DNA of 64,000 bases from Microbacterium sulfonylureivorans (GTDB taxonomy: Bacteria > Actinomycetota > Actinomycetes > Actinomycetales > Microbacteriaceae): the NCBI RefSeq assembly GCF_003999995.1, contig NZ_RJAD01000001.1, forward strand, positions 1,550,001 through 1,614,000. Reading direction: 5' to 3'. The position numbers and the translations under genes were made by a program. Below, in pieces: positions 22,984 through 31,742 of the stretch. The notes under the pieces were generated by a model that had not been told where the DNA came from, searched no databases, and was given only the letters and a program-made list of their open reading frames with translations. The stretch's first letter is position 1. Each line of letters starts with the position of its first letter.

Positions 22984-25364
22984 CCGCCCGAGCGATGCTC
23001 CCGACGCGGCGGTGGGTGCTCGATCTCAGCGCCGTCGCCGCCCTCCTCGCCGTGCCGCTCATCGGCTTCTGGCCCACATTCGGCGGACCGACCTACCTGC
23101 CCGCCGCCGTCGGCGGCGCGCTGATCGGCGTGGGGCTCGCCGCTCTGTGCACGTGGCTTCGCTGGGGCATCCTCCCCCTCGCGGGGCTCACCCTGCTGAC
23201 GTACTTCGTCTTCGGCGGAGCGCTCGCCCTCCCACACACGACGGTGCTCGGCGTCGTGCCCACCCTCGACACCCTGCGACAGCTGGGCCTCGGGATCGTG
23301 ACGTCATGGAAGCAGCTGCTCACGACCGTGGCGCCGGTCGCGGCATCCGACGGCCATCTCGTCGTGCCGTTCCTCCTGGCCCTCGTCGCCGCGGTGCTGA
23401 CGACGTCGTTCGCGCTGCGTCTGCATTCGCCGGCGTGGGCGCTGCTCCCCGCCGGGGCGTTCCTCGGCGTGCAGATCGCACTCGGCACCTCGCAGCCTGC
23501 GGCGCCGGTCGTGCAGGGCGTCGTGTTCGCGCTCGTCGCCACCGTGTGGCTCGCCGTGCGTCAGAGCTGGGAGCACGGCACCGGTGCGGTCCCGCTCGGT
23601 GAGGACGCTGTCCCGGTGCGCGGTGTGGCGGCGCGCCGGCTGCTCCTCGGCGGTGCCGTGGTGGTGGTGGCGACGCTCATCGGTGTGGCCACGAGCGCGC
23701 TGGCCGCGCCGCAGAGTCCGCGATACGTGCTGCGCGACGTCGTGATCCCGCCGTTCGACGTGCGTGAGTACCCGAGCCCGATGCAGTCCTTCCGGGCGTT
23801 CGTGCGCGACTTCCCCGACGAGCCGCTGTTCACCGTCTCCGGCATGCCCAAGGAGGCGCGCGTGCGCCTCGCCACGATGGACGCGTACGACGGCACCGTG
23901 TACAACGTGTCGGACGACGGCGCCGGCACCTCGAGCGCGTTCAGCCCGGTGCGCGGCAACATGTCGGCCGACGCCGAGGGCACGCCCGCGACGGTGCGCG
24001 TCGAGGTCGCCGCCCTGGACGGGGTCTGGATGCCCGAGGTCGGCGCCGTGCGCACCATCGCGTTCGACGGCGATCGGGCCGACGATCTGCGGCGCTCGGC
24101 CTACTACAACGAGGGCACCGAGACGGCCGTCGTCACCCAGCAGCTGGGTGCGGGCGACGCGTACACGCTCGAGACCGTCGTCCCGGGGTCGCCGAGCGAC
24201 GACGCGCTCGCCGACGACGACTTCGCTCCGGTGTCGCTCCCCGACCAGCACGGCGTGCCGCAGGACTTCGCCGAGATCGCCTCGGAGGCCGTCGCCGAGG
24301 CGACGACGCCGGTCGAGCAGGTGCGGGCGCTGCAGACGATGCTCGCCGAGGGCGGGTTCTTCAGCCACGGGCTCGAGGGCGAGGTGCTCTCGCGCGCAGG
24401 GCACGGCGCCGAGCGCATCTCGACGCTGCTCGGATCGGATCAGATGGTCGGCGACGACGAGCAGTACGCCACCGCCATGGCGCTCCTCGCCCGCGAGATC
24501 GGCATCCCGGCGCGGGTGGTCATGGGGTTCTATCCCGAGGAGGATGCCTCGGGCGACCCGGTGTTCACGGCGACCGGCGACACGCTCCACGCGTGGGTCG
24601 AGGTGGCGTTCGAGGATCACGGCTGGGTGACCTTCGACCCGACGCCGCCCGAGGACCAGGTGCCGAACGACCAGACGACGAAGCCGCGGGCCGACCCCAA
24701 GCCGCAGGTGCTGCAGCCGCCGCCTCCGCCGCAGGAGCCGGTCGATCTGCCGCCGACGGTGCCCGACGATCGCGAGTCCGAGGACGAGAGCGGGTTCGAT
24801 GCCGCCCTCCTCGCGCTGATCGCGGCGATCGGGGTCGGCGTGCTCGGACTCCTGGCCCTGCTCGCGGCGCCCTTCGTCGTGATCGGCGCCCTCAAGGCGG
24901 CCCGCCGCCGCCGTCGCCGCGAGGCGGAGCGCGCGGCCGACCGCATCAGCGGCGGGTGGGACGAGCTCGTCGATCGCGCCACCGACTACGGCACTGCGGT
25001 CCGCCCCGGCGGCACGCGTGCGGAGGACGCCGGCGCGGTCGGCACGGCGTTCGCCGAGCCGCGTGTGGTCACGCTCGCGGCGCGGGCGGATCTCGAGGTC
25101 TTCGGCCCCGCCGATCCCACCCCCGAGGACGTCGCGGAGTTCTGGCGCCAGGTCGACGACATCGTCGGCGACATGGGCGAAGGACGCTCGGTGTGGAACC
25201 GCGTGACCGCCCGCCTCAACGTGCGGTCGCTCCTCGCCGGGACCAGGTTCGCGCTCCCCGCCCGGGCGCCGAGAGAGCCGCGGGCCGCCCGCGCGCCGCG
25301 CGAGCGCGGTGAGAAGTCGTCCAGTCGGGCACCCGAGCCCCACGCCCCCCAGGAGAGCGAATGA
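22980..25364 (+). CDS. Multi-TM transglutaminase-like protein with catalytic Cys replaced
   Basis: Predicted 794-residue protein of TgpA-like layout: six or seven membrane segments in the first 240 residues, an extracytoplasmic stretch, a transglutaminase-like domain (about 440-565), a Pro-rich linker, a further membrane segment (about 610-632) and a basic cytoplasmic tail. In the core, GDDEQYATAMALLAREIGIP (491-510) corresponds to the family GDCEQYA segment, so the nucleophile Cys is Asp493. The His (TLHAWVEV, His537) and Asp (WVTFDPTPP, Asp553) of the triad are kept. The protein is probably not a transglutaminase or Cys protease; it may bind peptides or wall material. The GTG start overlaps the DUF58 stop, and the stop overlaps the RDD-FHA start. 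Confidence 0.88.
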   Translation: MTARAMLPTRRWVLDLSAVAALLAVPLIGFWPTFGGPTYLPAAVGGALIGVGLAALCTWLRWGILPLAGLTLLTYFVFGGALALPHTTVLGVVPTLDTLRQLGLGIVTSWKQLLTTVAPVAASDGHLVVPFLLALVAAVLTTSFALRLHSPAWALLPAGAFLGVQIALGTSQPAAPVVQGVVFALVATVWLAVRQSWEHGTGAVPLGEDAVPVRGVAARRLLLGGAVVVVATLIGVATSALAAPQSPRYVLRDVVIPPFDVREYPSPMQSFRAFVRDFPDEPLFTVSGMPKEARVRLATMDAYDGTVYNVSDDGAGTSSAFSPVRGNMSADAEGTPATVRVEVAALDGVWMPEVGAVRTIAFDGDRADDLRRSAYYNEGTETAVVTQQLGAGDAYTLETVVPGSPSDDALADDDFAPVSLPDQHGVPQDFAEIASEAVAEATTPVEQVRALQTMLAEGGFFSHGLEGEVLSRAGHGAERISTLLGSDQMVGDDEQYATAMALLAREIGIPARVVMGFYPEEDASGDPVFTATGDTLHAWVEVAFEDHGWVTFDPTPPEDQVPNDQTTKPRADPKPQVLQPPPPPQEPVDLPPTVPDDRESEDESGFDAALLALIAAIGVGVLGLLALLAAPFVVIGALKAARRRRRREAERAADRISGGWDELVDRATDYGTAVRPGGTRAEDAGAVGTAFAEPRVVTLAARADLEVFGPADPTPEDVAEFWRQVDDIVGDMGEGRSVWNRVTARLNVRSLLAGTRFALPARAPREPRAARAPRERGEKSSSRAPEPHAPQESE

Positions 25365-26611
25365 CCACGAGCCCACCCCTCGCCGCCGTGTCGGCGTCGA
25401 TCGGCAGGCGCGCGGGCGCCTGCGCGATCGATCTCGCCGTCGCGTACGGCGTCGGCGTCGCCTTCGCCGGAGTCGCCGTCGGCGTCGCCCTCGCGATGGG
25501 CGCGGCCGCCGCTCCGCGCACCTTCGGCCTGGCGCTCGCCCTCGCCCTGGTCGCGGCCTGGGCGGGGATGCTCGCCTGGGCCGTCGTCTGCACGGCGATG
25601 CAGGGCGGTCGGGGCTCGGTCGGACAGCGCGCGCTCGACCTGCGGCTCCTCGACTCGGCCGCGCCGGTCGTGGTCGGATTCTGGCGCGCCCTCTGGCGCA
25701 ATGTGGTGTGGGTGCTGTCGTGCGCGATCTTCGTGGGCTGGTTCACGCCGCTCTTCGACGCGACCCCGCGCCGCCAGGGCTGGCACGACAGCGCCGGAGG
25801 GGCGATCGTCGTCGACATGCGCGGGACGGATGCCTCGCCCCGTGCGTCAGCGCGCCCCGCCCTGGCCGCGCCGCCGACCGCCGCGGCGTCGCCCGCCCTC
25901 GAGCCACACCCGTGGTTCCTCGCCCCGCCGGCCCACGCGGCTCCGGCACATGCGGCGCTGCCTCCGGCCCCGCTTCGCCCGGTCCACACCCCCCCGTCAC
26001 CGGCGCACGCCGTGCCCGCCCCGGCGCCGTCGATCGCCGCGCCCGCGCCGTCCCGCGTGTTCACCTCCGCTCCGGCCCACGCGGCGCCGGCACATGCGGC
26101 GCCGGCTCACACAGCACCGTCCGCGGTCGCCGTGGCCCCAGCATCCGCTCCACCTGCGGTGCTGATCCCGCAGGTGCCCGGTCCTGCCACGCGACCCATC
26201 GCGACGACCGTCGGCCGTGTCGACCAGCCCCGGACCGCGGCGATCGCGCCGCCGCCGGCGCAGCGCGCGGCCCTGTTCGACGACGCGCCCGTCATCGCGG
26301 TGCTCACCTGGGACGACGGCACGCGCATGGCCGTGTACGGACGCACGCGGTACGGCCGCAACCCCGCGGTCGAGCCGGGGATCGTGAGCGTGCCGGTTCG
26401 CGACGAGACGCTGTCGCTGTCGAAGACGCACTTCGAGATCGGAGGCGACGCGTCGGGCGCGTGGGTCGCCGACCGGCACTCCACGAACGGCACCGTGCTC
26501 GTGCGCGACGGCGGACGGCATCCGCTCACCGCCGGAGTTCCGACGCTCCTCCGGGCAGGCGACCGCCTCGAGCTCGGCGACCGGACCGCGATCATCGGCA
26601 CCGGATCATGA
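25361..26611 (+). CDS. RDD-domain membrane protein with C-terminal FHA domain
   Basis: Predicted 416-residue protein. Residues 10-145 are an RDD domain with three hydrophobic segments and the RRAGACAIDLAVAYG and GRGSVGQRALDLRLLD motifs. A Pro/Ala/His-rich linker of about 130 residues follows (APAHAAPAHAAP-type repeats). Residues about 305-416 are an FHA domain with the canonical phosphothreonine-binding residues: YGRTRYGRNP, LSKTHFEI and DRHSTNGTVL. It would tether a phosphopeptide-binding module to the membrane and is probably read by the kinase encoded further down. ATGA overlaps join it to both neighbours. Confidence 0.88.
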   Translation: MTTSPPLAAVSASIGRRAGACAIDLAVAYGVGVAFAGVAVGVALAMGAAAAPRTFGLALALALVAAWAGMLAWAVVCTAMQGGRGSVGQRALDLRLLDSAAPVVVGFWRALWRNVVWVLSCAIFVGWFTPLFDATPRRQGWHDSAGGAIVVDMRGTDASPRASARPALAAPPTAAASPALEPHPWFLAPPAHAAPAHAALPPAPLRPVHTPPSPAHAVPAPAPSIAAPAPSRVFTSAPAHAAPAHAAPAHTAPSAVAVAPASAPPAVLIPQVPGPATRPIATTVGRVDQPRTAAIAPPPAQRAALFDDAPVIAVLTWDDGTRMAVYGRTRYGRNPAVEPGIVSVPVRDETLSLSKTHFEIGGDASGAWVADRHSTNGTVLVRDGGRHPLTAGVPTLLRAGDRLELGDRTAIIGTGS

Positions 26612-27441
26612 CCGCGCCGATGACGGTGGCGTTCGGGTCGGCGACCGATCCGGGTCTTCGTCGTCGAATCAATGAGGACTCGTACATCGCGGCGCCGCCG
26701 CTGTTCCTCGTCGCCGACGGCATGGGCGGTCACCACGCGGGCGAGATCGCCAGTGCGACCGTGATCGATGAGTTCGCAGGCTTCGCCGGTCGCGCGAGCC
26801 TCGGAATCGACGACGTGCGCGCCGCGCTTGCGCGGGCACGTCGTCGCGTGGAGGGCCTCCCTCCCGGCGAGGGCGCGGGAGCCGGCACCACGCTCACCGG
26901 CGTGGTGATCGCAGACGTCGACGGCGAGGGCTACTGGCTCGCCATCAACCTCGGCGACTCGCGCACGTACCGCCTGAGCGAGGGGCACCTCGAGCAGATC
27001 AGCGTCGACCACTCGGTCGTCCAGGAGCTCATCGACGCCGGTCAGCTCGACCCCGATGCCGCCGCGCGCGACACGCGTCGCAACGTCATCACGCGTGCGA
27101 TCGGCGCCGGCAGCGACGCCGACGCCGACTACTGGCTCATCCCCGCCGAGGCCGGCGACCGCATCCTGGTGTGCTCGGACGGCCTCTCGACCGAGCTCGA
27201 CGGCGAGGCGATCCACGCGATCCTCGTGGCCGAGACGCACCCCCAGTCGGCCGCCACGCGCCTCGTCCACGAAGCCATGCTCCGGGGCGGACGCGATAAC
27301 ATCACGGCGCTGGTGGTCGATGCGACGGCGGTCCGCTCGCGCGCGAGCCGTCCCGGCGACCACACGGCGCCGTCGGCGATCGTCGCGGACGAGATCGACG
27401 GAGACACGCTTCCCCGCGTCGTCGCCGCAGGAGGGTACTGA
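26608..27441 (+). CDS. PP2C-type serine/threonine protein phosphatase
   Basis: Predicted 277-residue soluble phosphatase of the PPM/PP2C family. The metal-binding motifs are present in order: RRRINEDSY (about 19-27), FLVADGMGGHHAGE (about 32-45), INLGDSRTYRL and the late LVCSDGLSTE and GGRDNITALVV. It would reverse phosphorylation by the Ser/Thr kinase of the same operon. There are 4-nt and 1-nt overlaps with the neighbouring genes. Confidence 0.93.
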   Translation: MTAPMTVAFGSATDPGLRRRINEDSYIAAPPLFLVADGMGGHHAGEIASATVIDEFAGFAGRASLGIDDVRAALARARRRVEGLPPGEGAGAGTTLTGVVIADVDGEGYWLAINLGDSRTYRLSEGHLEQISVDHSVVQELIDAGQLDPDAAARDTRRNVITRAIGAGSDADADYWLIPAEAGDRILVCSDGLSTELDGEAIHAILVAETHPQSAATRLVHEAMLRGGRDNITALVVDATAVRSRASRPGDHTAPSAIVADEIDGDTLPRVVAAGGY

Positions 27442-28826
27442 TGTCCGTCCACTATTCGCCGGGCGCGCACCCCGTCGCGGTCACCCCGCACGGGATCGTG
27501 GTGCTGGCGGAAGACACGTCGCCCGCTCTCGCGGCGCGCATCCACGCGCTCGTGGCGGATGGCCGTGGTCTGGGAGGCGTGCTCGAGGCGCTCACCGGCG
27601 CGTACGGCACGTCGCTGTCCGCGGTGCCGCCGTTCGCCGTCGCGCTGGCCGAACGAGGCTCGGTGCGCCTGGCCGTGCGCGGCGGGTTCGCGCTGGACGT
27701 CGACGCGCCCACTCCCGAGCACGTCTCCGGCGAGGGCGTCACCACGTGGACCGAGCGGGTGATCGCCGAGGCATCGCGGGTCTCACTCGTGGGCGAAGCG
27801 GATGCCGCGCCCGCCGAGTTCCCCGTGGCCGACGGCGTCGTGCTCGCCGCCGGTCTGGTGTGGGTTCCGGGCGCGACCCGGGCGGCTCTCGCCGAGCGCG
27901 CGGCCGACGTGGTCGTGAGCCCGGTCCACGCGAGGGCCGAGCCTGCGAAGCCCGAGCCTGCGAAGCCCGAGCCTGCGAAGCCCGCGCCCGCGGAGCCCGA
28001 GCCCGCGAAGGCCGAGCCTGCGAAGCCCGACGACGTGGGGCCCGATGTCGCCGCGCTCCGCGCCGAGCCCGCCGTGGACCCCGATCCCGCACCCGAGCCG
28101 CCGGCGAAGGCAGCCGCCGCCTCACCCGGCCGTGGCCGCGAGGCCTTCGTGCCGGGAGCGTCGGCCGTGGCATCCGTCCCCTCCCCGGCGCCAGCCGACA
28201 CGGCGACGCCGATCACGACGACACCCGGGCTCATCGACTCGGCGGCCGTGATGTCGCTCGCCGACACGCTCCTGCCGGCCGACTCGACCATGACATCGCA
28301 GCCCGATGCAGATGCGCCCGTGCCCGCGCCGGATCCGGCACTCGAGGCCACGATCGTCCGCGGAGACGAGCCTGCCGCGATCGTGCAGGGAGATCACGAC
28401 GGCGAGACGATCTCGCTGGCCGAGGCCCGCGCGCAGCGCAACGGCGACTCGGCGCCCCCGCCTCTCGCCCCGCCTCGCCCACCCGCTCCCGGGCGGATCC
28501 GCGTCTCCACCGGTCAGGTGATGACGCTCGACCGCACGGTCGTCATCGGCCGCCGGCCGCGGTCGACGCGCGTGTCGGGCACCGACCTGCCGCATCTCGT
28601 CGCGGTCGACAGCCCGCAGCAGGACATCTCGCGCAGCCATGTGGAGCTGCGCGTCGAGGGCGACAGCATCCTGGCCACCGACCTGCATACGACCAACGGC
28701 ACGACCCTCCTCCGCCCCGGCGTCGATCCGATGCGCCTGCACCCGGGCGAGGGCACCGTCGTCGTGCCCGGTGACGTCATCGATCTCGGCGACGGCATCA
28801 CTGTGGCGATCGAGGATCTCCCGTGA
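27441..28826 (+). CDS. FHA domain protein with Pro-Ala-Lys-Glu repeat linker
   Basis: Predicted 461-residue protein without clear membrane segments. Residues 1-150 are a globular domain I do not recognise. A low-complexity linker (about 155-340) contains EPAKP repeats. Residues about 355-461 are an FHA domain with all the binding residues (VVIGRRPR, DISRSHVELRV, DLHTTNGTTLL). It is probably an adaptor that binds Thr-phosphorylated partners, with the operon kinase as the likely writer. It is joined to the PP2C gene by TGATG and to the kinase gene by GTGA. Confidence 0.85.
   Translation: MSVHYSPGAHPVAVTPHGIVVLAEDTSPALAARIHALVADGRGLGGVLEALTGAYGTSLSAVPPFAVALAERGSVRLAVRGGFALDVDAPTPEHVSGEGVTTWTERVIAEASRVSLVGEADAAPAEFPVADGVVLAAGLVWVPGATRAALAERAADVVVSPVHARAEPAKPEPAKPEPAKPAPAEPEPAKAEPAKPDDVGPDVAALRAEPAVDPDPAPEPPAKAAAASPGRGREAFVPGASAVASVPSPAPADTATPITTTPGLIDSAAVMSLADTLLPADSTMTSQPDADAPVPAPDPALEATIVRGDEPAAIVQGDHDGETISLAEARAQRNGDSAPPPLAPPRPPAPGRIRVSTGQVMTLDRTVVIGRRPRSTRVSGTDLPHLVAVDSPQQDISRSHVELRVEGDSILATDLHTTNGTTLLRPGVDPMRLHPGEGTVVVPGDVIDLGDGITVAIEDLP
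27939..28028 (+). repeat. Six tandem 15-bp units inside the FHA gene
   Basis: Four units of GAGCCTGCGAAGCCC and two variants (27984-28013) run head to tail in frame and encode EPAKP repeats. The unit length is a multiple of three, so slippage would change linker length without breaking the frame. Confidence 0.85.
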
Positions 28827-30454
28827 GTTCCAAGCGCGCGCCCATGGCGCCGCCGGACCTGCCCGGCTTCACCTACGTCGACGTGCTGGGCTCGGGCGGC
28901 TTCGCCGACGTGTACCTCTACGAGCAGGCGCTGCCCAAGCGCCGGGTGGCCGTGAAGGTGCTGCTCACCGAGCGGATGTCGAGCGGGTCGGTCAGCGAGT
29001 TCACCGCCGAGGCGAACGTCATGGCCATGCTCTCGACGCACCCCGCGATCGTCACGATCTACCAGGCGGGCGTCGCCCGTGACGGCCGGCCGTATCTCGT
29101 GATGGAGTACTGCCCCAAGCCCAACCTGCAGGTGCGGTACCGGCGGGAGCCGTTCTCGATCGCCGAGTCACTTCGCGTCGGCGTGCAGGTGGCGGCCGCC
29201 GTCGAGACCGCTCACCGTGCCGGTGTGCTCCATCGCGACATCAAGCCGGCGAACATCCTCGTCACCGAGTACAACCGCCCTGCGCTCACCGACTTCGGGA
29301 TCGCGTCGACCACGAGCGCGGCCGCCGAGTCGGCGGGCCTGTCGATCCCATGGTCGCCGCCGGAGTCGTTCGCCGACGTGCCGCGGAGCGATCCGCAGTC
29401 GGACGTGTACGCCCTTGCCGCGACGGTCTACACGCTGCTCGCAGGACGTTCGCCCTTCGAGCTGCCGGGCCAGCGCAACACGGCGGCGGAGCTGATCCAG
29501 CGGATCGAGACGATGCCGCTCCCGCCGCTCGGCCGCGCCGATGTGCCCGCGTCGCTCGAGCATGCGCTCGGGCGTGCGATGGCCAAGTCCTCCGTCGACC
29601 GCTACGACTCCGCGATCGCGTTCGCCCGGGCGCTGCAGAAGGTGCAGATCGAGCTGTCGCATTCGGTCACGCCGATCGACATCCTCGACGACGGCATCGC
29701 CGACGACGCTGTGGAGGACGAGGACGAGGGCCTCACGCGCGTCCGCGGCGTCGTGAGCATCTCGCCGCAGACGACGCCGGCCGCGGGCCGCACCCGCCCG
29801 TCGGCGGCCACGACTCCGAGCGCCGCCCGGGTGCCCGTCGCGCCGCCCGTGTACGAGCCCGCCGATTCCCAGACAGTCATCCGCGCCTCGGCATCACCGG
29901 CGGCGGCGGAGACCCGCCGCCGGGCGCCCGTCGAGGTGGCGGCCGCCGTGGACGAGACCGTGGCCCGGGCCCCGGCATCCGTCTTCACCCAGCCCCCCGT
30001 CGCCCCCGTCCCGGCTCCCGCGACCACCGCCTCCGCGACGCGATCGCGCCGGGGCCTGTGGATCGGGCTCGGCGCCGGCGGACTGGTGCTCCTCCTCGCG
30101 GTGGTCGTGGGCGTCTCGCTCCCCGGCCTGCTCGGCGGAGGGACGCAGCCGACGCCGGTCACGTCCTCCGACCCGCAGGATCCGATCTCCGCGGTCGTCC
30201 CCGAGCCCGAGGACGTCACCGGCACGGTCGTCACAGGCGGCGTCGCCTTCACCTGGACCAACCCCGAACCGCGCGACGGCGACCGGTATCTCGTCGGCGT
30301 CGTCACGCGTCCCGACGAGGAGCCCGAGTTCGAGCCGATCACGGCCACCGAGGCCACGGTGCCCGCCGACCCGTCGGGCACCACGTGCATCGACGTGCTG
30401 CTCGTCCGCGAGAACGGGCAGTCCTCCGATCCGGTGAGAGGATGCGTGCCATGA
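28823..30454 (+). CDS. Membrane Ser/Thr protein kinase (PknB-like)
   Basis: Predicted 543-residue receptor-type kinase. The kinase domain occupies residues about 14-275: LGSGGFADVYL glycine loop, VAVKVLL lysine, HRDIKPANIL catalytic loop, DFG, and WSPPESF in place of the usual APE. An acidic and then Ala/Pro-rich juxtamembrane region of about 130 residues rich in Thr follows. One membrane segment (about 411-435) leads to an extracellular part of about 100 residues that looks like one FNIII-like beta domain with two Cys. There are no PASTA repeats. Likely substrates are the membrane and FHA proteins of the same operon; this is inference. GTG start overlapping the FHA gene. Confidence 0.93.
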   Translation: MSSKRAPMAPPDLPGFTYVDVLGSGGFADVYLYEQALPKRRVAVKVLLTERMSSGSVSEFTAEANVMAMLSTHPAIVTIYQAGVARDGRPYLVMEYCPKPNLQVRYRREPFSIAESLRVGVQVAAAVETAHRAGVLHRDIKPANILVTEYNRPALTDFGIASTTSAAAESAGLSIPWSPPESFADVPRSDPQSDVYALAATVYTLLAGRSPFELPGQRNTAAELIQRIETMPLPPLGRADVPASLEHALGRAMAKSSVDRYDSAIAFARALQKVQIELSHSVTPIDILDDGIADDAVEDEDEGLTRVRGVVSISPQTTPAAGRTRPSAATTPSAARVPVAPPVYEPADSQTVIRASASPAAAETRRRAPVEVAAAVDETVARAPASVFTQPPVAPVPAPATTASATRSRRGLWIGLGAGGLVLLLAVVVGVSLPGLLGGGTQPTPVTSSDPQDPISAVVPEPEDVTGTVVTGGVAFTWTNPEPRDGDRYLVGVVTRPDEEPEFEPITATEATVPADPSGTTCIDVLLVRENGQSSDPVRGCVP

Positions 30455-31176
30455 CCGCCCGTGCGGCCGACGAGCTGACGATCGAATTCGCCGGCGAGGC
30501 CTTCACGGTCGAACCCGACGCCGTGTTCACGGTCGGTCGCGAAGGCGACCTCGCGATCGACGACAACCTCTTCCTGCATCGCCACTTCCTGACCATCGAG
30601 AACATCGACGGTCTCTGGCTGCTCTCGAACGTCGGCAGCCGGCTGTCGGCCACGGTCACCGACGCCGGCGGGCGCGTGCAGGCCTGGCTCGCGCCCGGCG
30701 CCCGGCTCCCGCTCGTGTTCGCGGCGACGGCCGTGATCTTCAGCGCGGGGCCGACGACGTACGAGCTCACCATCAACGTGTCCGAGCCGGCGTTCCGCGA
30801 GACCCAGACGTTCGGCGACGACGACGGACTGAGCACGATCGGCGACGTCCCGCTGACGCACAGCCAGCGCGTGATGATCCTCGCCCTCGCCGAGCCGGTG
30901 ATCCGGCGCGAAGGCACCGGCATGAGCGAGCTGCCGACCTCGGCCCAGGCGGCCGAGCGCCTCGGCTGGACGCTGACACGCTTCAACCGCAAGCTCGACA
31001 ACGTGTGCGACAAGCTCGACCGCATCGGGGTGCCGGGCCTGCGCGGTGGGGTGAGCTCCTACGCCACCAATCGCCGGGTGCGCCTGGTCGAGCACGCGAT
31101 CGCGGCACGGCTGGTCACGCGTGACGACCTGCCGCTGCTCGACCAGGAGCGCAACGCCAGCCTCGAAGAGGACTGA
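30451..31176 (+). CDS. FHA-like and helix-turn-helix protein, last gene of the locus
   Basis: Predicted 241-residue soluble protein. Residues about 8-110 have the length and strand pattern of an FHA domain (FTVGREGDLAIDDNLFLHRH), but the usual Ser and Asn of the binding loop are missing, so phosphothreonine binding is doubtful. Residues about 135-205 are helical and resemble a sigma-region-4 or winged HTH (TSAQAAERLGWTLTRFNRKL). It may carry a phosphorylation signal to transcription, or only bind kinase partners. It starts inside the kinase stop (ATGA) and converges on the recombinase-like gene with an 11-nt gap and no visible terminator. Confidence 0.75.
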   Translation: MTARAADELTIEFAGEAFTVEPDAVFTVGREGDLAIDDNLFLHRHFLTIENIDGLWLLSNVGSRLSATVTDAGGRVQAWLAPGARLPLVFAATAVIFSAGPTTYELTINVSEPAFRETQTFGDDDGLSTIGDVPLTHSQRVMILALAEPVIRREGTGMSELPTSAQAAERLGWTLTRFNRKLDNVCDKLDRIGVPGLRGGVSSYATNRRVRLVEHAIAARLVTRDDLPLLDQERNASLEED

Positions 31177-31187
31177 GCCCGACGGGG

Positions 31188-31691
31188 TCAGCGACCGGTG
31201 TCGTAGAGGTGGCGTCCGCCGTGGCTGATGACCTTGACGACGACGCCGCGCCGATGCAGCTCGGCGACCGTGCGCGTCTCCTCGTCGATGTCGCGGCCGA
31301 GCGCATGGACGTTCGAGACGACCAGGACGTCTCCGCGCACGAGGGTGCCGAAGAGGCGCACGAGGCGCTCCTCCCACGATTCGAGCGTCTCGGGCGCGGG
31401 GTGGCGGAACCCCTCGATCGGCACGCCGAACCGTGTGAGGTCGTTGCGCTGCTCGACCACCGAGGGCATGTCGTCGCGCGAGATGACGAGCCCGACGAGC
31501 CGGGAGCCGGCCGGCCGGGCGAGCCACCAGTCGCGGTCGCGCTGCAGCTCGGTGAAGCACTTGGGGCACTCCGCCGCCGCGTGCGGCAGGTGGACGGGGC
31601 TCGTCTGGGCGGATGCCGAGTCGGGTGTGAACGCGGCGCGCAGGGTCGGGGCATCCGTCGCCATCGCGTCCCCCGGGACTGCACCGTTCAT
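31188..31691 (-). CDS. Degenerate serine-recombinase-like protein with CxxC
   Basis: Predicted 167-residue protein. Residues about 64-157 resemble the catalytic domain of resolvases: LVGLVISRDDM aligns with the resolvase strand carrying the active Ser (Ser71 is kept, but the Arg before it is not), and RGDVLVVSNVHALGRDIDEE aligns with the GD..LV.KLDRLGRD segment (first Arg lost, LGRD kept at 131-134). There is no C-terminal HTH, and the N-terminal 60 residues contain ECPKC. Missing arginines suggest it no longer recombines DNA. The ATG at 31691 has AAGGAG at good distance; an ATG at 31715 also exists. It may be a domesticated relic. Confidence 0.65.
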   Translation of the reverse strand: MNGAVPGDAMATDAPTLRAAFTPDSASAQTSPVHLPHAAAECPKCFTELQRDRDWWLARPAGSRLVGLVISRDDMPSVVEQRNDLTRFGVPIEGFRHPAPETLESWEERLVRLFGTLVRGDVLVVSNVHALGRDIDEETRTVAELHRRGVVVKVISHGGRHLYDTGR

Positions 31692-31742
31692 GCCACGCTC
31701 CTTCGCCGTGCCCATTCTCTCCCGAAAACCTCGGCGCCCGCG

